64,000 bases of DNA from Strigamia acuminata (taxonomy: Eukaryota; Arthropoda; Chilopoda; Geophilomorpha; Linotaeniidae): assembly GCA_949358305.1 (NCBI GenBank), contig OX442314.1, forward strand, positions 13,571,060-13,635,059. The letters run 5' to 3'. A program made the position numbers and the translations under genes. Position 1 is the first letter of the stretch. The number at the start of each line of letters is the position of its first letter. Shown here in pieces: positions 43,228-54,800 of the stretch. The notes beneath the pieces were generated by a model. That model worked only from the letters and a program-made list of their open reading frames with translations, made no database searches and was not told the origin of the DNA.

Positions 43228-43855
43228 ATGCACTTTTTCCTTTGTCTGGCTTTACAATACATTGTTGACATAACCAAGGTAAAACGATATACAGACCTTG
43301 AAAATGGGAAAAAAAATTCTCACAACTATCAAAAATCATAATCAAATGTGAATGTGCAGTTTACCATGGCAAACGAAATGTGAGTATGTTTTGAAAATGT
43401 TTCGAAATTGTAAACTTTTGGTCTAGATTTTAGCATAAATTCACGCACTTCAAACTGTTAGTAACGGATATTAAGGTTTTTTTTCAGCACTGTAATCACC
43501 ACTTTTAATCCTCTTAAAGATAAAAGTCACTTTGTAGGAGAGGCTCGTATAAAAAGATGCAGTAATTCATTAAATTATGTGGAGGAAAAGTGTCATAAAA
43601 GTGATGAGCAACTTCACCTTACCTCAATTGAAATTAAAAAGTCAAAAACCAAAGAAGCATCCTGCTTAGCTAGTTGCTTAGTTTTCTTCATGAATATGAA
43701 TATATCCTGTTACAGTTTATGGCGAGAAAGTAAAGAAATTTAAAAAAAAAAAAATTTTTTTCTTCTAATAATTCCAATTTTTAAAAGGCCACGATGCAAA
43801 TTATACCCCTTATAAAAATTCAACTGATAATTTAAAGGAAGTTACGCGAAATTGA
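43228..43855 (+). CDS. Candidate small four-exon gene, cysteine-containing protein, unrecognised
   Basis: Inferred from splice-compatible open segments, not from homology. Exon 1 (43228-43278) starts with ATG and a mildly hydrophobic leader MHFFLCLALQYIV. Exon 2 is a 20-bp microexon (43360-43379, donor GTGAGT). Exon 3 starts at 43488 after a strong polypyrimidine tract and stays open for about 85 codons, with cysteines in KRCSNS, EKCHKS, ASCLASCLVF and ISCYSLW. It then either stops at 43741-43743 or, using a donor at 43730, joins exon 4 (43788-43855) ending with TGA. Phases fit at every junction (0, 2, 1) and introns are 58-108 bp, like those of the lectins nearby. The cysteine spacing is faintly PAN/apple-like, but I do not claim the family. 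The exon 2 acceptor is weak. Exon 3 is the best supported part; the rest could be chance. Confidence 0.4.
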
Positions 43856-46800
43856 TAGGGGGAATGATAATTGCTAGTCGTTCAAATGTTGCATGAGTAT
43901 AAAAAAGAGTAAAATACAATGAAGGAAAACATGTTGAATTTTTAAAAAAAAATTTAATTCTAATATCTAAATTTGTTTTTGATATGTAAATCCTTCTGCA
44001 GCTAAAATTTTGGAAGTATCCTCAATTAGGTCATATTTCTTTTTAAATTCTTAAGCATTCTATCCATTTGCTTATGAAAATATTTAAGAGAAATAAATAA
44101 AGAAAAACAAGAGGAGTGACTGTCACAGCAAACATGACTTGGTTTCATTTAAAAAAGTGTCCTAAAAAAACAAATGTGAAAATTTTAAGCCTAAATTAAA
44201 TATTTTAAGAAAAAAAAATAACTGTGTTAATAATTAGTCATTACATGGCATCATTACATTGCAAATTAAAACAGAGGAAAAACAAAAATTGCCTGCCATT
44301 CAAGCTTCAAGGTTATGTTTTCATCTGGCGTATAAATACTACTACTGACATCTATTGGGAGAATCTGTAAGTTTAAAAATAAACCTCAGAGTATTGCTCA
44401 AGTTTTAACCACCTGACAAAAAGTGAACTGTTTCGACTTTTTAATCAATATCAAATATGTTTTTCTTTAATCTGAGATCAAATTAATACATTTTCACACA
44501 ATTTCAATCCGTATTATGGAATTTTCAGTTGCCAATTTTCCTGAATATTGAGAATATGCCAACTGGTCAATTTGTAATCATATCACATCAAAATATTAAA
44601 TATAAAATATATAAAAAAAAATTAATCTCTTACCGGTATTTTTTTCCGATTTTTATTTGCCCTAAACTGATAAATTTGTGAACTTAATTAACAATCCGCA
44701 GGTTTAATGACCTGACATTTACCTCAATTTCGGATCAGACCTGTAATTTAATGAACTGAATATGGCTTTAAAAAATCTCAAAATTGTTTGTCAATTGAAT
44801 ACACTTCCTAATAAACGCACTTAAAAACGGAAAAAAGGAAATTTTTATTCACATTTAATTACATCGTAAGGTAGAATGTAGTTCACAAATAAATAAATCA
44901 ATTTTATAAATTAAGAAATATTGCTCTTAGATCCAGGACAAAGGAAACACCAACCATTATGTGACAAATAAAGTAATTTATTATTGCCACAACATATCCT
45001 GAGAGCAGCAAATTGTCAAACCAAGTCAACTGTCGGTCTTATACTGATTTACAACTTGTCACGTGATAATGTATTAATTTGAGAAGATCAGTGTTTCTTT
45101 TAGTGCGTTGCGTTGCTGAGTCTCTAGTAGAAACAGCTGTCGCATTCTCTTCAAAGCTGAGCTCATTCCCAGTCTCCCAGGGCTTATTATGTTTCATATG
45201 TGAGAAAAGAATAAGCAACTCTTTTTTTTAAAATCTTAAAGCCTAATGATCGGGTTTACCACTGGAATACACATCCTCAGCACTTTAGCTATAATAAACT
45301 ATAAGTATAATGATTTATTAATTGGATTTGGTTTTAAAACGTACTTGTGTTAACCATAATTCATTTTTAATCACAATAACAAACTATTTTTTTTTAAAAA
45401 ATATTATTATTTTTGTTTATTTTTATTCAAGTCTTATACGACTTTTTATGTCTGTGACTGGTTGGATTTCCCAGCATGAGTTGGTAAGATAAATATTCTC
45501 TAAATAGTCAGTGAGCTCTCAGAAAAACACTCGAAAAGTTTTAATAAAACTGTCTTTTCACTCATTTCATGAAATGGGAGTGTCGACAGAACCGAAGCAC
45601 ATGTAGAAAGCAGAATAAAAGCCCCTTCTTTACATCAATAAACCACATGTGTTTTTAAAAGGGAAGAAAATGGGTGATGTGGTGGGCTGCTACACTTGTA
45701 TTTGTCTTCATTTCTTAAGCAGGAGTAATTTTACCCGCGATCCGCCTCCAGAGACATTGCCTAATGGTGGCAAGCACCCATAACTATACAACTGTGGGAA
45801 AGTATTACCCTAAGTTCGTAAGCAAAACCACCAGTGCCACATGGCGACCACTCATCAGCGATGTTGTGAACACACAACTCGACTTGAATTATAGCCAACA
45901 CGTTGGATATATCATATGCTTGACAGATTGAAATAACACAAACAATTCCCAAAACATTTAAAATTTCAATTTTTTAACACTATAATAATTTATAAAAGTT
46001 GTTAATTGCTAAGACCATTTTAGCCACGTTTTGGTTTTTATTTATTTTTAAAATTTCAGGAATTGTGAATAATTTATACAGAATACGGATACAGGCTCAT
46101 GAGGCGTATACTTTATTACATCACTTTCATTGAGAGTAATAATATTCATATGACTTAAAATTATTGAAATTATCCTGTAATAATTCAGAAATCGTCGGTT
46201 ATATGAGTCAAATAAGGAAGGAAATGATGATGTTTACAAAAATTCTAAATATCAAACTTACTTTTCGTAATTTCTTATCCTTGTCTTCGAAATTTTTTGT
46301 TTTCCTTTTTAAAAGTTTTATTTTTAAACTTAATTTAATACCACCATAAATTTATACATAAATAACTTTTGAGACACAATCTTACCGACACTATTTGTCC
46401 ACCGTTTAAGCCTTAACTAATATTAAATATTTATAAACTGCAGATTGTACGTATAAAAAGCTACAGTATTGTGGTGAAATTGGGCATTTGAGAATGTAAT
46501 TTGTAAACGAATAAACGTGTATGGAATAAAATCGTATGTAAAATGTGTTTATTTGAAATTTAATTTAATTTAATTTATTATTTTTTAAATTGAAGATACA
46601 GTCTTTAAAACGATCATGCTACAATTCTCAGCAGGAAAGTTTAGGGGCAGCGATTTTCATGATTCGATATGTGTGTTAAATCTTGACTGTGTGTATTGCT
46701 GTGTGTAAATATGAAGTACAATATCGAGTGTTCAATTCCAAAATGAACACGAGCTAACTATTGTGATTAAGTATGCATTCAATTTTAATTGTTTCCTTAT

Positions 46801-47210
46801 TTCTTCGAAAACAAAACTAGATGCCTTGGAATTAAATAGCAATTTTATTAGCAATTTTATCGACTAATCTTTTGTTAGATTTCAATTGTCTAAAAAGGTT
46901 TGTCAAAAAAGACAACGGGTTATCATTTTATTGTCAACTTATTGATAAGCATCAAAACAGCAGGACAAATTATTGCTACTGTGGTACGTACTGTCGTCAA
47001 TGCAAATTGAAAACGATTGTCAATTCAACTTCACTCTGGAAAGTTTTTTGAATTTTTGTTATGCATACTTTGTTTTATTCATTATTGTTATTACAATTTT
47101 GAATTTAATGAGTAATAAAAATAATGTAATGAAATACTCGACAACTTTTTACATATTACGATACTATCTTCATTTTTATACGTTTAATTAGATTACATTA
47201 TCCTGTCTAA
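43856..47210. other. Intergenic, with one GC-richer island
   Basis: The island at about 45,670-45,955 has short overlapping frames on both strands: 37 and 55 codons on plus, 63 on minus with a hydrophobic start. None has a clear family. TATA-like GTATAAATA at 44330. A missing first exon of lectin gene 1 may lie in the last part, but I could not fix it. Confidence 0.45.
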
Positions 47211-47222
47211 AAAGGATGTTAT

Positions 47223-47911
47223 TTGTTAGGAATATGTACAAAAAAGAATGGAAATATATTTATTGTTTCAATTAATTCGATTTATTCATTAGCAGCAGTA
47301 TTACTATACTTATTATGGTCAATGTGCATGCGCAATTACTCGCAAAACATAACGTGCACGTGCTCACACACTGACGAATTTTGTCGAGAAGACTTTATCG
47401 GATTATACAAAAGTTGTTATCATTTTTCTTCTATCAGAACGCATTGGATTGGAGCCAAACAGTTCTGTGAAGCAATGAATGCATCATTGGTAAGCATCGA
47501 ATCTACAGACGAATCATTTGCTATCAAACTTCACGTTTATCGTCTGAATAAATTAAGTAAGGAATTTGTTAAATGGATTTGAAGAATTTGATTACATGAT
47601 TAATTTATATTGATTTCTTTCTCGTCCATGCAGAAGGTGTTGCATATTGGACGTCAGGTACAGATGCACTTTCTCCAGGACATTTTTATTGGATGTTTTC
47701 TACGAAACTTGTTAATTATACTGATTGGTGCGATGATGATTCAAGTTACTTTGATATTCTAAATCTCAATAAGCACTGCGTACAATTGTGGAATTTGAAG
47801 AAAAACAATTGTTGGTACAAGTCTCCATGCGGCGTAGACCACTATCAAAATCTTGCGATACAACCGATTTGCGAATATAATCCAAACTACAATTTCAAAT
47901 GTGCACTTTAA
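47223..47911 (+). CDS. C-type lectin-like gene 1, two exons, start codon not found
   Basis: Likely secreted or surface protein with one C-type lectin-like domain. Exon A runs to 47556 (donor GTAAGG), exon B is 47634-47911; the 77-bp intron is phase 1. Exon A has a hydrophobic stretch (SLAAVLLYLLWSMC) that could be a signal-peptide core, then CYHFSSIRTHWIGAKQFCEAMNASLVSIES split across the usual CTLD start. Exon B has the WTSGTD motif, DWCDDD, KHCVQLW, NNCWYKSPC and QPICEYNPNY. The canonical cysteines are present plus an extra pair (DWC and NNC) shared with the neighbouring copy. The EPN/QPD and WND calcium-sugar motifs are not recognisable, so calcium-dependent sugar binding is doubtful. The frame is open from 47211 with no ATG before the hydrophobic stretch. 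The first in-frame ATG (47322) lies after it, so an upstream exon or a lost start is likely. Two NxS/T sites (NYS, NIT) precede the domain. Confidence 0.78.
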
Positions 47912-47946
47912 TGCTATGCCACAAATTAATTTTGTTGTTTAAAATA

Positions 47947-48205
47947 CCGTATTTTATCGATTAAGAACCGCGGTTCTTATTCAAAACTGCCATTTTTGTC
48001 AGCAATTACAATTTCGGTTTTTCGTTTGTTACATTTGTTTAATGTAACAAATGAAGTCTGAACGCCACGAACGAAGCGTACGTTCATCATTCGAGAGGTT
48101 AAATACGGAAACAATAACAATACCGTACTTTTGCAAAAATACGTTATTCTTGGTGTCTCAGCTGTGGCTACTATTCGAGGGCGACTCTTAATCGGTAAAA
48201 TACGA
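47947..48205. mobile_element. MITE with TA target duplication
   Basis: A 259-bp element with terminal inverted repeats of about 25 bp (left end CCGTATTTTATCGATTAAGA, right end its near complement, four mismatches) flanked by TA at 47945-47946 and 48206-48207, as for Tc1/mariner- or pogo-type non-autonomous elements. No transposase frame. Inside are the perfect palindrome AAGAACCGCGGTTCTT (47963-47978) and a 10-bp stem (48025-48034 with 48042-48051). It begins 34 bp after the stop of lectin gene 1 and so lies in its 3' region. Confidence 0.75.
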
Positions 48206-48368
48206 TATTTTTGTTCATGTTTTCTTTACTTTCTGAATATTTGTTCCGATATCTGCGTCTAATAGAGTTCTGGATAGTCTGTTTATGGTCTTTTTTTCAA
48301 GAAAAAAATCAAAAAATTGGTTAGATTTATTATCTGTATTTTGTGGAGTAGAAACGAGCAGCTCTAAA

Positions 48369-48383
48369 CACTGCCATCTGTTG
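48369..48383 (-). promoter_or_regulatory. CTCF-like motif between the lectin genes
   Basis: CACTGCCATCTGTTG; complement CAACAGATGGCAGTG fits the CTCF core. Divergent with the site at 48443. Confidence 0.35.
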
Positions 48384-48442
48384 TAGACAGAAGTAACTAA
48401 TAAAGAATTCGTAGCGCTTTTATTATTAGTTACCATCTGTTT

Positions 48443-48459
48443 GCACTAGATGGCAGCGG
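48443..48459 (+). promoter_or_regulatory. CTCF-like motif between the lectin genes
   Basis: GCACTAGATGGCAGCGG is a close match to CCACTAGATGGCAG on the plus strand. Confidence 0.45.
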
Positions 48460-48618
48460 CAAGCAGAAGCTTTTCAGAATTTTAGATGTTTCTTGTTTGT
48501 CGCTTAAAAGAAACGATTTCTAAGAGTGAGGTTACATTTTTTCTATCATTTAATTGAAATACCTAAACAAGTTTCATTACTATTTTTTGTGGGACATTAC
48601 AAACATACATAGTGTTCA

Positions 48619-48662
48619 ATTATTTTTTATGTAGTTTTGGGATAAAAACTACATAAAATAAT
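48619..48662. repeat. Long hairpin (inverted repeat)
   Basis: Arms 48619-48638 and 48645-48662 pair over 18 bp with a two-base bulge and a 6-base loop. Weaker pairing (GTTCAA with TTGAAC) extends the palindrome outwards. May be a small MITE remnant or cruciform-forming sequence. Confidence 0.8.
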
Positions 48663-49162
48663 GATTTTTGAACTTGTTTTTTGAATAAAATTTGTTTTTA
48701 AAATCTATTTTTTACAAATTATTAATTAACAGCAAATAAAATGGGAAATCTGTATACCTCCACGCATCATTTCACTTTTTTTTTAAAGTCTAAACCTGAA
48801 AAAAAATTGGCAGCAGTTCTCCTTTTCGATTTTTGGACATACGGTAGTATATTTTTGAGAAAATAATTTAGCTTGTATATTAAAAATTTTATTGCAAATA
48901 AAATACACTCGTAAGAAAAATTTACAAAACTTTCAATAACTGATCATTGATAACCTTGGGTAAACATTCCCCTATGAGACTTCACCGTTTTACCACCAGG
49001 GACCCACAGTGTGCTTTAGGCCCCCAAAAAAGATGTTCCACAATGTATTCCTGCTGATGATTTTATTAATCTGGAAAAAAAAAAACTGAAGAAAAATTGT
49101 CAAGAACTACAAAAAATACTTGTACAAAAAAAATTAAAAGTAAAAATTAAATAGTAATGAGA

Positions 49163-49256
49163 GAATTCGTCTGTATTGTTTTCGGAATTCGTCTGCGTTG
49201 ATTTCGGAATTCTTTTCGGAATTCATCAGCGTTGTTTCCGAAATTCGTCTGCGTTT
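49163..49256. repeat. 22-bp minisatellite
   Basis: Units GAATTCGTCTGCGTTGATTTCG and variants at 49163, 49185, 49219 and 49241, with one shortened 12-bp unit at 49207. Each full unit starts with an EcoRI-like GAATTC or AAATTC. Confidence 0.9.
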
Positions 49257-49701
49257 AAACCTAATTAAACGAGATAAGTTCAAAATGAATAACCAATAAC
49301 ACCTTATTATAAATACATACATGCGAGTTATTAGGCAATAACAAAAAATGTAATAATGTTAATATTCTCTTGTCTTTTGTCGTTTATTCCATACTTTAGA
49401 CTTTCGACTTTAATCTTGGTTTTACAATGCATTGAATTACAAATTAAAAGAGCAAATAAATTAACCGTGCGCAAAACTATCAATTAGTTGCATGAAAAAC
49501 AACAAATTAAGAAACGCTATATAAAAAATAAAAGATAAAAAATAAATTCAAGGAAAAAAAACTCACCTCCAATATGTTGCGTGCTTCGCCTCCGAACCGG
49601 AAAAAATCTGAGCTAGAACGAAAAATGCTAAATAGCAAATGCACTGTCACTTCATTTGAATATCCAATCAAAAATCACAGAAAAAACGTCAACTTTGCGT
49701 G

Positions 49702-49716
49702 TGGCCACCTAGTGTT
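49702..49716 (-). promoter_or_regulatory. CTCF-like motif between the lectin genes
   Basis: TGGCCACCTAGTGTT; complement AACACTAGGTGGCCA fits the CTCF core and faces the plus-strand site at 48443. Confidence 0.4.
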
Positions 49717-49773
49717 AAAAAGATAAAACATAAACACATCGACAACATCCCAAAAAACAAAACCACAAGTTGA

Positions 49774-49855
49774 CACAATTCAATTCTATTCAATTCATAC
49801 TCATGAAATTTCTCAATTCAATTCAATTCACTGAAGTAAATCTTGCAATTCAATT
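49774..49855. repeat. CAATT-rich simple repeat
   Basis: Repeated ATTCAATTCAATT-type pentamers upstream of lectin gene 2. Similar CAATTC-rich DNA lies at 58,500-58,530 within the retrotransposon. Confidence 0.6.
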
Positions 49856-50364
49856 TTGTCTTTTTCGAAATATGTACGTACACAGTTTATATCATTGTAA
49901 TGAAAACGAAAAAATAACAGATTGCACATACAATTACTTGGGAAAAACTAAAAAATAAAATTAAACTGCAAAATTTGTCCCTGACAGCCAGTGTCCCCTA
50001 TTGATAAAAATTAGAAGTAAACATTTTTGCAGCAGATGAGGAGACGAGACGAGCCTCGAAAAATTGTTCAGATATCAACCGCAATGATGGCGCTAGTGTA
50101 ATAGTGGTAAAGGTTTGAACTAATTTTTGTTGCTCGCCTGATTCCATCTCAAATCCGGTATCTGTATCTGGATTATCGATAAAAGAATAAAGATAAAAAG
50201 TGAAAAGCTAGATTTCTAGTGTTTTTTCCCGTCCACCTTCGTACGAGAGTATCATATTTGAAATAATTACCATATTCCTAATTTGATCCATGTATAGGGA
50301 GGGAGTGCATCCTGGTTATTTGTATTCATAATTTTTCTAGTCTTGTTTCATTCCACTCCAAACA

Positions 50365-50978
50365 ATGAAATTCTTTAGTAACACATTCCGCATTTATTCA
50401 ATACTAATCTCTCTTTTCTTAATGTTTCCCGTCGGTTACAATAACAAATTTCAATGCCGCAGAGGATTTGAACCGCTCGCAAACGGTTGTTACCATTTCT
50501 CCAAGCTAAGAACAACTTTTGTTGGAGCCTTGCAATACTGTCACGTAATGAATGCATCACTTGTGAGCATTGAAACTTTAGAAGAGTTGTACGCTTTAAA
50601 ACTACAAATCTTTCATTTCTCAAATTATGGTTAAGTATAACGATACAAGTCAGCCAAGATGACCTTTTCTCTCCCACTTATATTTTATTACCTTGTGTCA
50701 TTAAACATGAAGATGACTTAGCGTTTTGGACATCAGGTACCGACACGTTTTCTCCGGACGAGTTTATCTGGATGTCGTCATTGAAACCAATACGCTTTAC
50801 AGATTGGTGTCCATATCAACCGAGTGAAAATGCGTACGCAACATGCATCCAAATATGGAACTGGGAAGGAAAGAATTGTTGGTATAGATTAACGTGTAAG
50901 AACGATGAAAACAGTCAAATTCCCATCCGACCATTGTGCGAATATAACCCAAATATTTATGCTTTTAATAACAATTAG
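50365..50978 (+). CDS. C-type lectin-like gene 2, two exons, secreted
   Basis: Predicted 176-residue secreted C-type lectin-like protein. Exon 1 is 50365-50629 and exon 2 is 50713-50978; the 83-bp intron is phase 1, at the same place as in the lectin gene 3 kb upstream. Residues 1-24 form a signal peptide with core ILISLFLMFPVG. The domain starts at C31 and C42 (long-form extra pair), then FVGALQYCHVMNASLVSIE (C59), WTSGTD (94-99), DWCPYQPS (119-126), C133, NCWYRLTC (143-150) and RPLCEYNPN with C164. C59-C164 and C133-C150 are the canonical disulfides by position; C121 and C144 look like an added pair, also in gene 1. YQPS and CWYR stand where QPD and WND would be, so calcium-dependent sugar binding is not assured. 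The ATG is favoured because it begins a good signal peptide. A poly(A) signal lies at 51117. Daphnia and other crustaceans carry expanded families of this type. Ligand unknown. Confidence 0.88.
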
Positions 50979-51852
50979 CAGGACAATGCAAGTAAGGTAC
51001 TTTATCATTACATTAAAGAGTATACAGTATGTATTTATGTAGTGGATTTCAACAGTTTCATTTGAATCGCACTTTGACAACTTTAAATCTATTGAAATCA
51101 GTATCGAATCACACGTAATAAAAGTTTCAAGTTCCTAGAATGGACTTTATGGATAAATAATAATTATGGAAAAATACTTTATGGAAAAATACTTTATGCT
51201 TGTCTTGAGCTTATCTTAATAAGCAAAATTTTAGTTATCAAATGTTTTTAAAAAAATTATCTTATCTGATAACTTTGTTAATTAGTCATTAAATTAAAAA
51301 CCGTGATGAAAAAAAAATCCTCTTCCATAATGTCAAATGTGATAAGACATTTCTAATAATCTTGGAACTGATGTAAGAAAAAATTTTCTTTTTTAAAAAA
51401 ATCAAAAAAATCAATAAAAAATCAATAAAAACTCTTTAATTTTAATTCCGAGTCTAAGAAAAAGTTCATTATGTTGTCAAACGATGACAAGTATTATTAA
51501 TTTACGATTAAATTTCATGACAAAATATTGTAATTAAAGTATAATAAATAAAAATAAATAAATAAAAAAAATAATAAAAAATTAATAAAAACTCCGTGAT
51601 GAAGTACAAAAAAAATCTAATTAAACAAGTCTGCACACCGACTAGGCTAATTCATTTCTCACAACGAGTTTTTGAAATAACTTTAGATGAAAAGAAATTG
51701 CGCAGATAAACGGTCAATGCGAAGGTCAGTTTAAACGTAATTGGGCCACTCATGGAATCACTCACGTTATCCTACTTGCCACTACCTTCTCCCACTGATG
51801 AAAACTCGAGTCATTTACAAGATACTACGGCACCAAGCAAGAAACACAAGCA
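50979..51852. other. Intergenic region, lectin gene 2 to HAAO
   Basis: Contains the lectin poly(A) signal and presumably the HAAO promoter. I see no clear TATA box near the HAAO start. AT-rich with A runs near 51,300-51,600. Confidence 0.55.
51117..51122 (+). terminator. Poly(A) signal for lectin gene 2
   Basis: AATAAA 139 bp after the stop codon at 50978. Confidence 0.55.
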
Positions 51853-54800
51853 ATGGCTCTTAATGTTGACGAATGGCTAATTGAAAACAAAACATATTTC
51901 CAACCACCGGTTTGCAACCGCATGATGTAAGTAATAAACACGTGTTTTTATGGAAACTAAACAAGCTATAATCAAGAAATATTTAATTTTTTGAGGCATA
52001 ATGACCAACTTAAAGTGTTTTATGTTGGTGGACCAAATACTCGACTAGATTATCACATAGAAGAAGGAGAAGAGGTTAAATTGGAACGAAATTATACATT
52101 TTAAATTTTATTTACATTTCTAGCATGTACTGGATATTTTTTTTTCAGTTATTCTACATGCACAGAGGTCAAATGGTTTTAAAAGTTGTAACTAACAACA
52201 AATTGCAAAATGTTATCATCAAACAAGGAGAGGTAGGACTTACACGCTATCTGCTTTTTCTCATATCTACTTTCAACTTTTTGGCTCAAGTGATAAAAAA
52301 ATCTGATAGATGCTGAAAAGAAATAGAAAACAACAAAATAACTATTAGCTTGAATGAATTTACATTTATCTTTTTTATTTTGCAATAAGTATTGACAACT
52401 CTTGTTGGAAAAAAGAATTCTTATCTTGGCAACAGTTATCTCAACTTTCTCCAAAAAACACCCACAAAAAAGCAACACATCGGATTGGTAGTTGATACTG
52501 AACCATAAGCAAATCAGCAGAAGAGTTACAATTACTTTACAATAAGTTTGTAAAAGAAAAACATTTCGCATTTTTCGGGACTATAAAAACTGTGGGCACG
52601 CACTCTATAAGGTTCAAAGTTCAGATTAGTTAGGTCACATTTTCTCGACGAAATCGTAGCAATCTAGTCAAAAGATTCAGTTTGTACCAGAAAATACCAA
52701 ATCCAGTAATCGATAACATTCTTTCACAATTTATAAATAAGATGCATTAAAAGCGCTTCAAAGAGCAGATTTGTGTTTGTTACAAACACAACAAAGCAAC
52801 CCATTTCCATTTGCAGATATGGCAGGGGGGAAAAAAACTCGAAAAGGTCTAGCGAATAATTGACTGCAGTGATCCCCACAGACAGAGAATGATGTCCCAA
52901 CCTTAAGCACTCTCTGATCGTTCATTTGATAAGCACTTTAGTTTTTCTCCTCTTCCTTAAAGATATTCCTTCTGCCAGCAAGAATTCCACATTCTCCTCA
53001 AAGACAAGAAAACACCATCGGATTGGTCATTGAAAGAGAGAGAACTTCAAACGAACAAGATTGTGTCAGGTAAATGCTATATATATATATATAAGAAGAA
53101 AAAAAGAAAAAAAAACACTTCACATAGAGTGACATTTTTTTTTATTGCAGATATTTTGCGGAGAATTCAACAGCAACTTTATACGAGCATTGGTTTCACT
53201 GTACGGATCTCGGTACCCAATTAGTGCCCATTATCAACAACTTCTTTGCAAGCGAGCAATACAAGACAGGAAAACCCATTCCAGGTACATAGAGTATATA
53301 TATTACATTACAAAGGTGCTCACTGCTCACAAGTCAGTGTTAATGTTAACGGTTGTTGCTGCCCTCTTGTGACCACATTGCGAAATGCATTTGGAGAAAT
53401 AAAAGAATCGAAGCAAGCCAAGTGTGGATTGTGGTGAGCAGCTGCTGGCTTCAATTGCTGAATTAAATCAAGCACTAAGTGAGCGAATCTCATGGACCTT
53501 AATCCCAAGAATAATTCGACTGTCTTTGCCGCACCTGGTGCAAAAGGAAACACCGGCAAATGACATTGGCGCACAAACCATTGTTTCTACACTTTTTAAA
53601 CTCTTTATGTTCCACTTGACGACTCGGGGATTTTTCGTCATGGGAGTCGTTACACATCATTGTCGTTAAGGGACAGTCTTCATAATGGATCTACACAGAT
53701 CCCCGCAATGAACTTGTAATTTATAATCCTCTATATATAATAGAAACATTACTTTTTCCTCCCTCTGCACAAAAGATTTCAGCTTCTCTTTCTCTTTTTT
53801 TTATCATCCGAACAAATTTTTTGTCGCCTGTGCACTTGGTTGCTGCTACTTTTGTTCCTTCCCGCCAAAACGACTGATTTCCTGCGGGTGCCAATTCGCT
53901 CGCTACGATAACTCGCTAGTGCATGAAGCCTGGAGATTTTCTCTCTTTATATTCATCACCCCACTTTTCTTTTATTTTCATTTCGATCCCCTCTTGCCAT
54001 TCTTATAAACTTTAATACTCAGTTTAATTGACACAAAGGGATACTTTTCAGCAGCGACCTTTCTGCACTGATTTATATTAAAACTTTGGCATGTGGCTTT
54101 CGCTTGTATTGTGCATTCGTAGCTCGGCAATTACTTTTAATGAGACTCGTTGAAAACAAAACAAAAAAATGTTTACCAATTCCAAATGACAAAGAATGAA
54201 TTATGTAGAGAAAAAGAGAGATGGAGCATGTGCTCTTCAGTCTTCACTTTGTCTGTTTTGTTTGTCCAGCATCGAAACGGAAGAAAATAGGAAGAAGGGG
54301 GATTTTTACTGCGCTAATTAGTTCTCGCGCCATAATTTCTACCAAGGGAAAACCTTGAGAGGAAAAAGAGGCACGTAAAGGAGAAAGTCAATAAAACATC
54401 AACATTCGTAGTTGGCACAGGTCGATACTGCAGGGCTGTGTTGTGTTGTGACGTTGACGAAATAAACTTGTAATTATTAATACATTATTTCATTGTAGTG
54501 GCTCAAAATGAATATTTCTTTGAAGACTTTACATTTTTTTTTTTAAAAAAAAATTTGTTGGTAGATTCTCTCCACAATTCGCCTCCATACCAAGGAGATG
54601 CTCGCAGAAAGTTGGAACTGCCCATCGACATGGAGGATTGGTTGCGTAGCAACCAAGAGGAAATCCATTCCACTGGCTGGAAACGTCTCTACGGAACCCC
54701 TTATGAAACCGACGTAAGTCGCATACGCTCGCGACTCACGCCTCTGGTCACAGGAGATTCTGAAAGCCAATTTCACTTTACAAGAAAAGCAGGCAAACCC

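Larger units (their letters stand above)
48206..50364. other. Intergenic region between the two lectin genes
   Basis: Apart from the hairpin, minisatellite, CAATT repeat and CTCF-like sites listed separately, there is an additional TGATGGCGCTAGTG at 50085-50098. No coding signal. Confidence 0.6.

Noticed and set aside
53320-53669. Overlapping frames inside HAAO intron 5
   Set aside because: They lie between well-defined HAAO exons and match nothing recognised; intronic chance frames.
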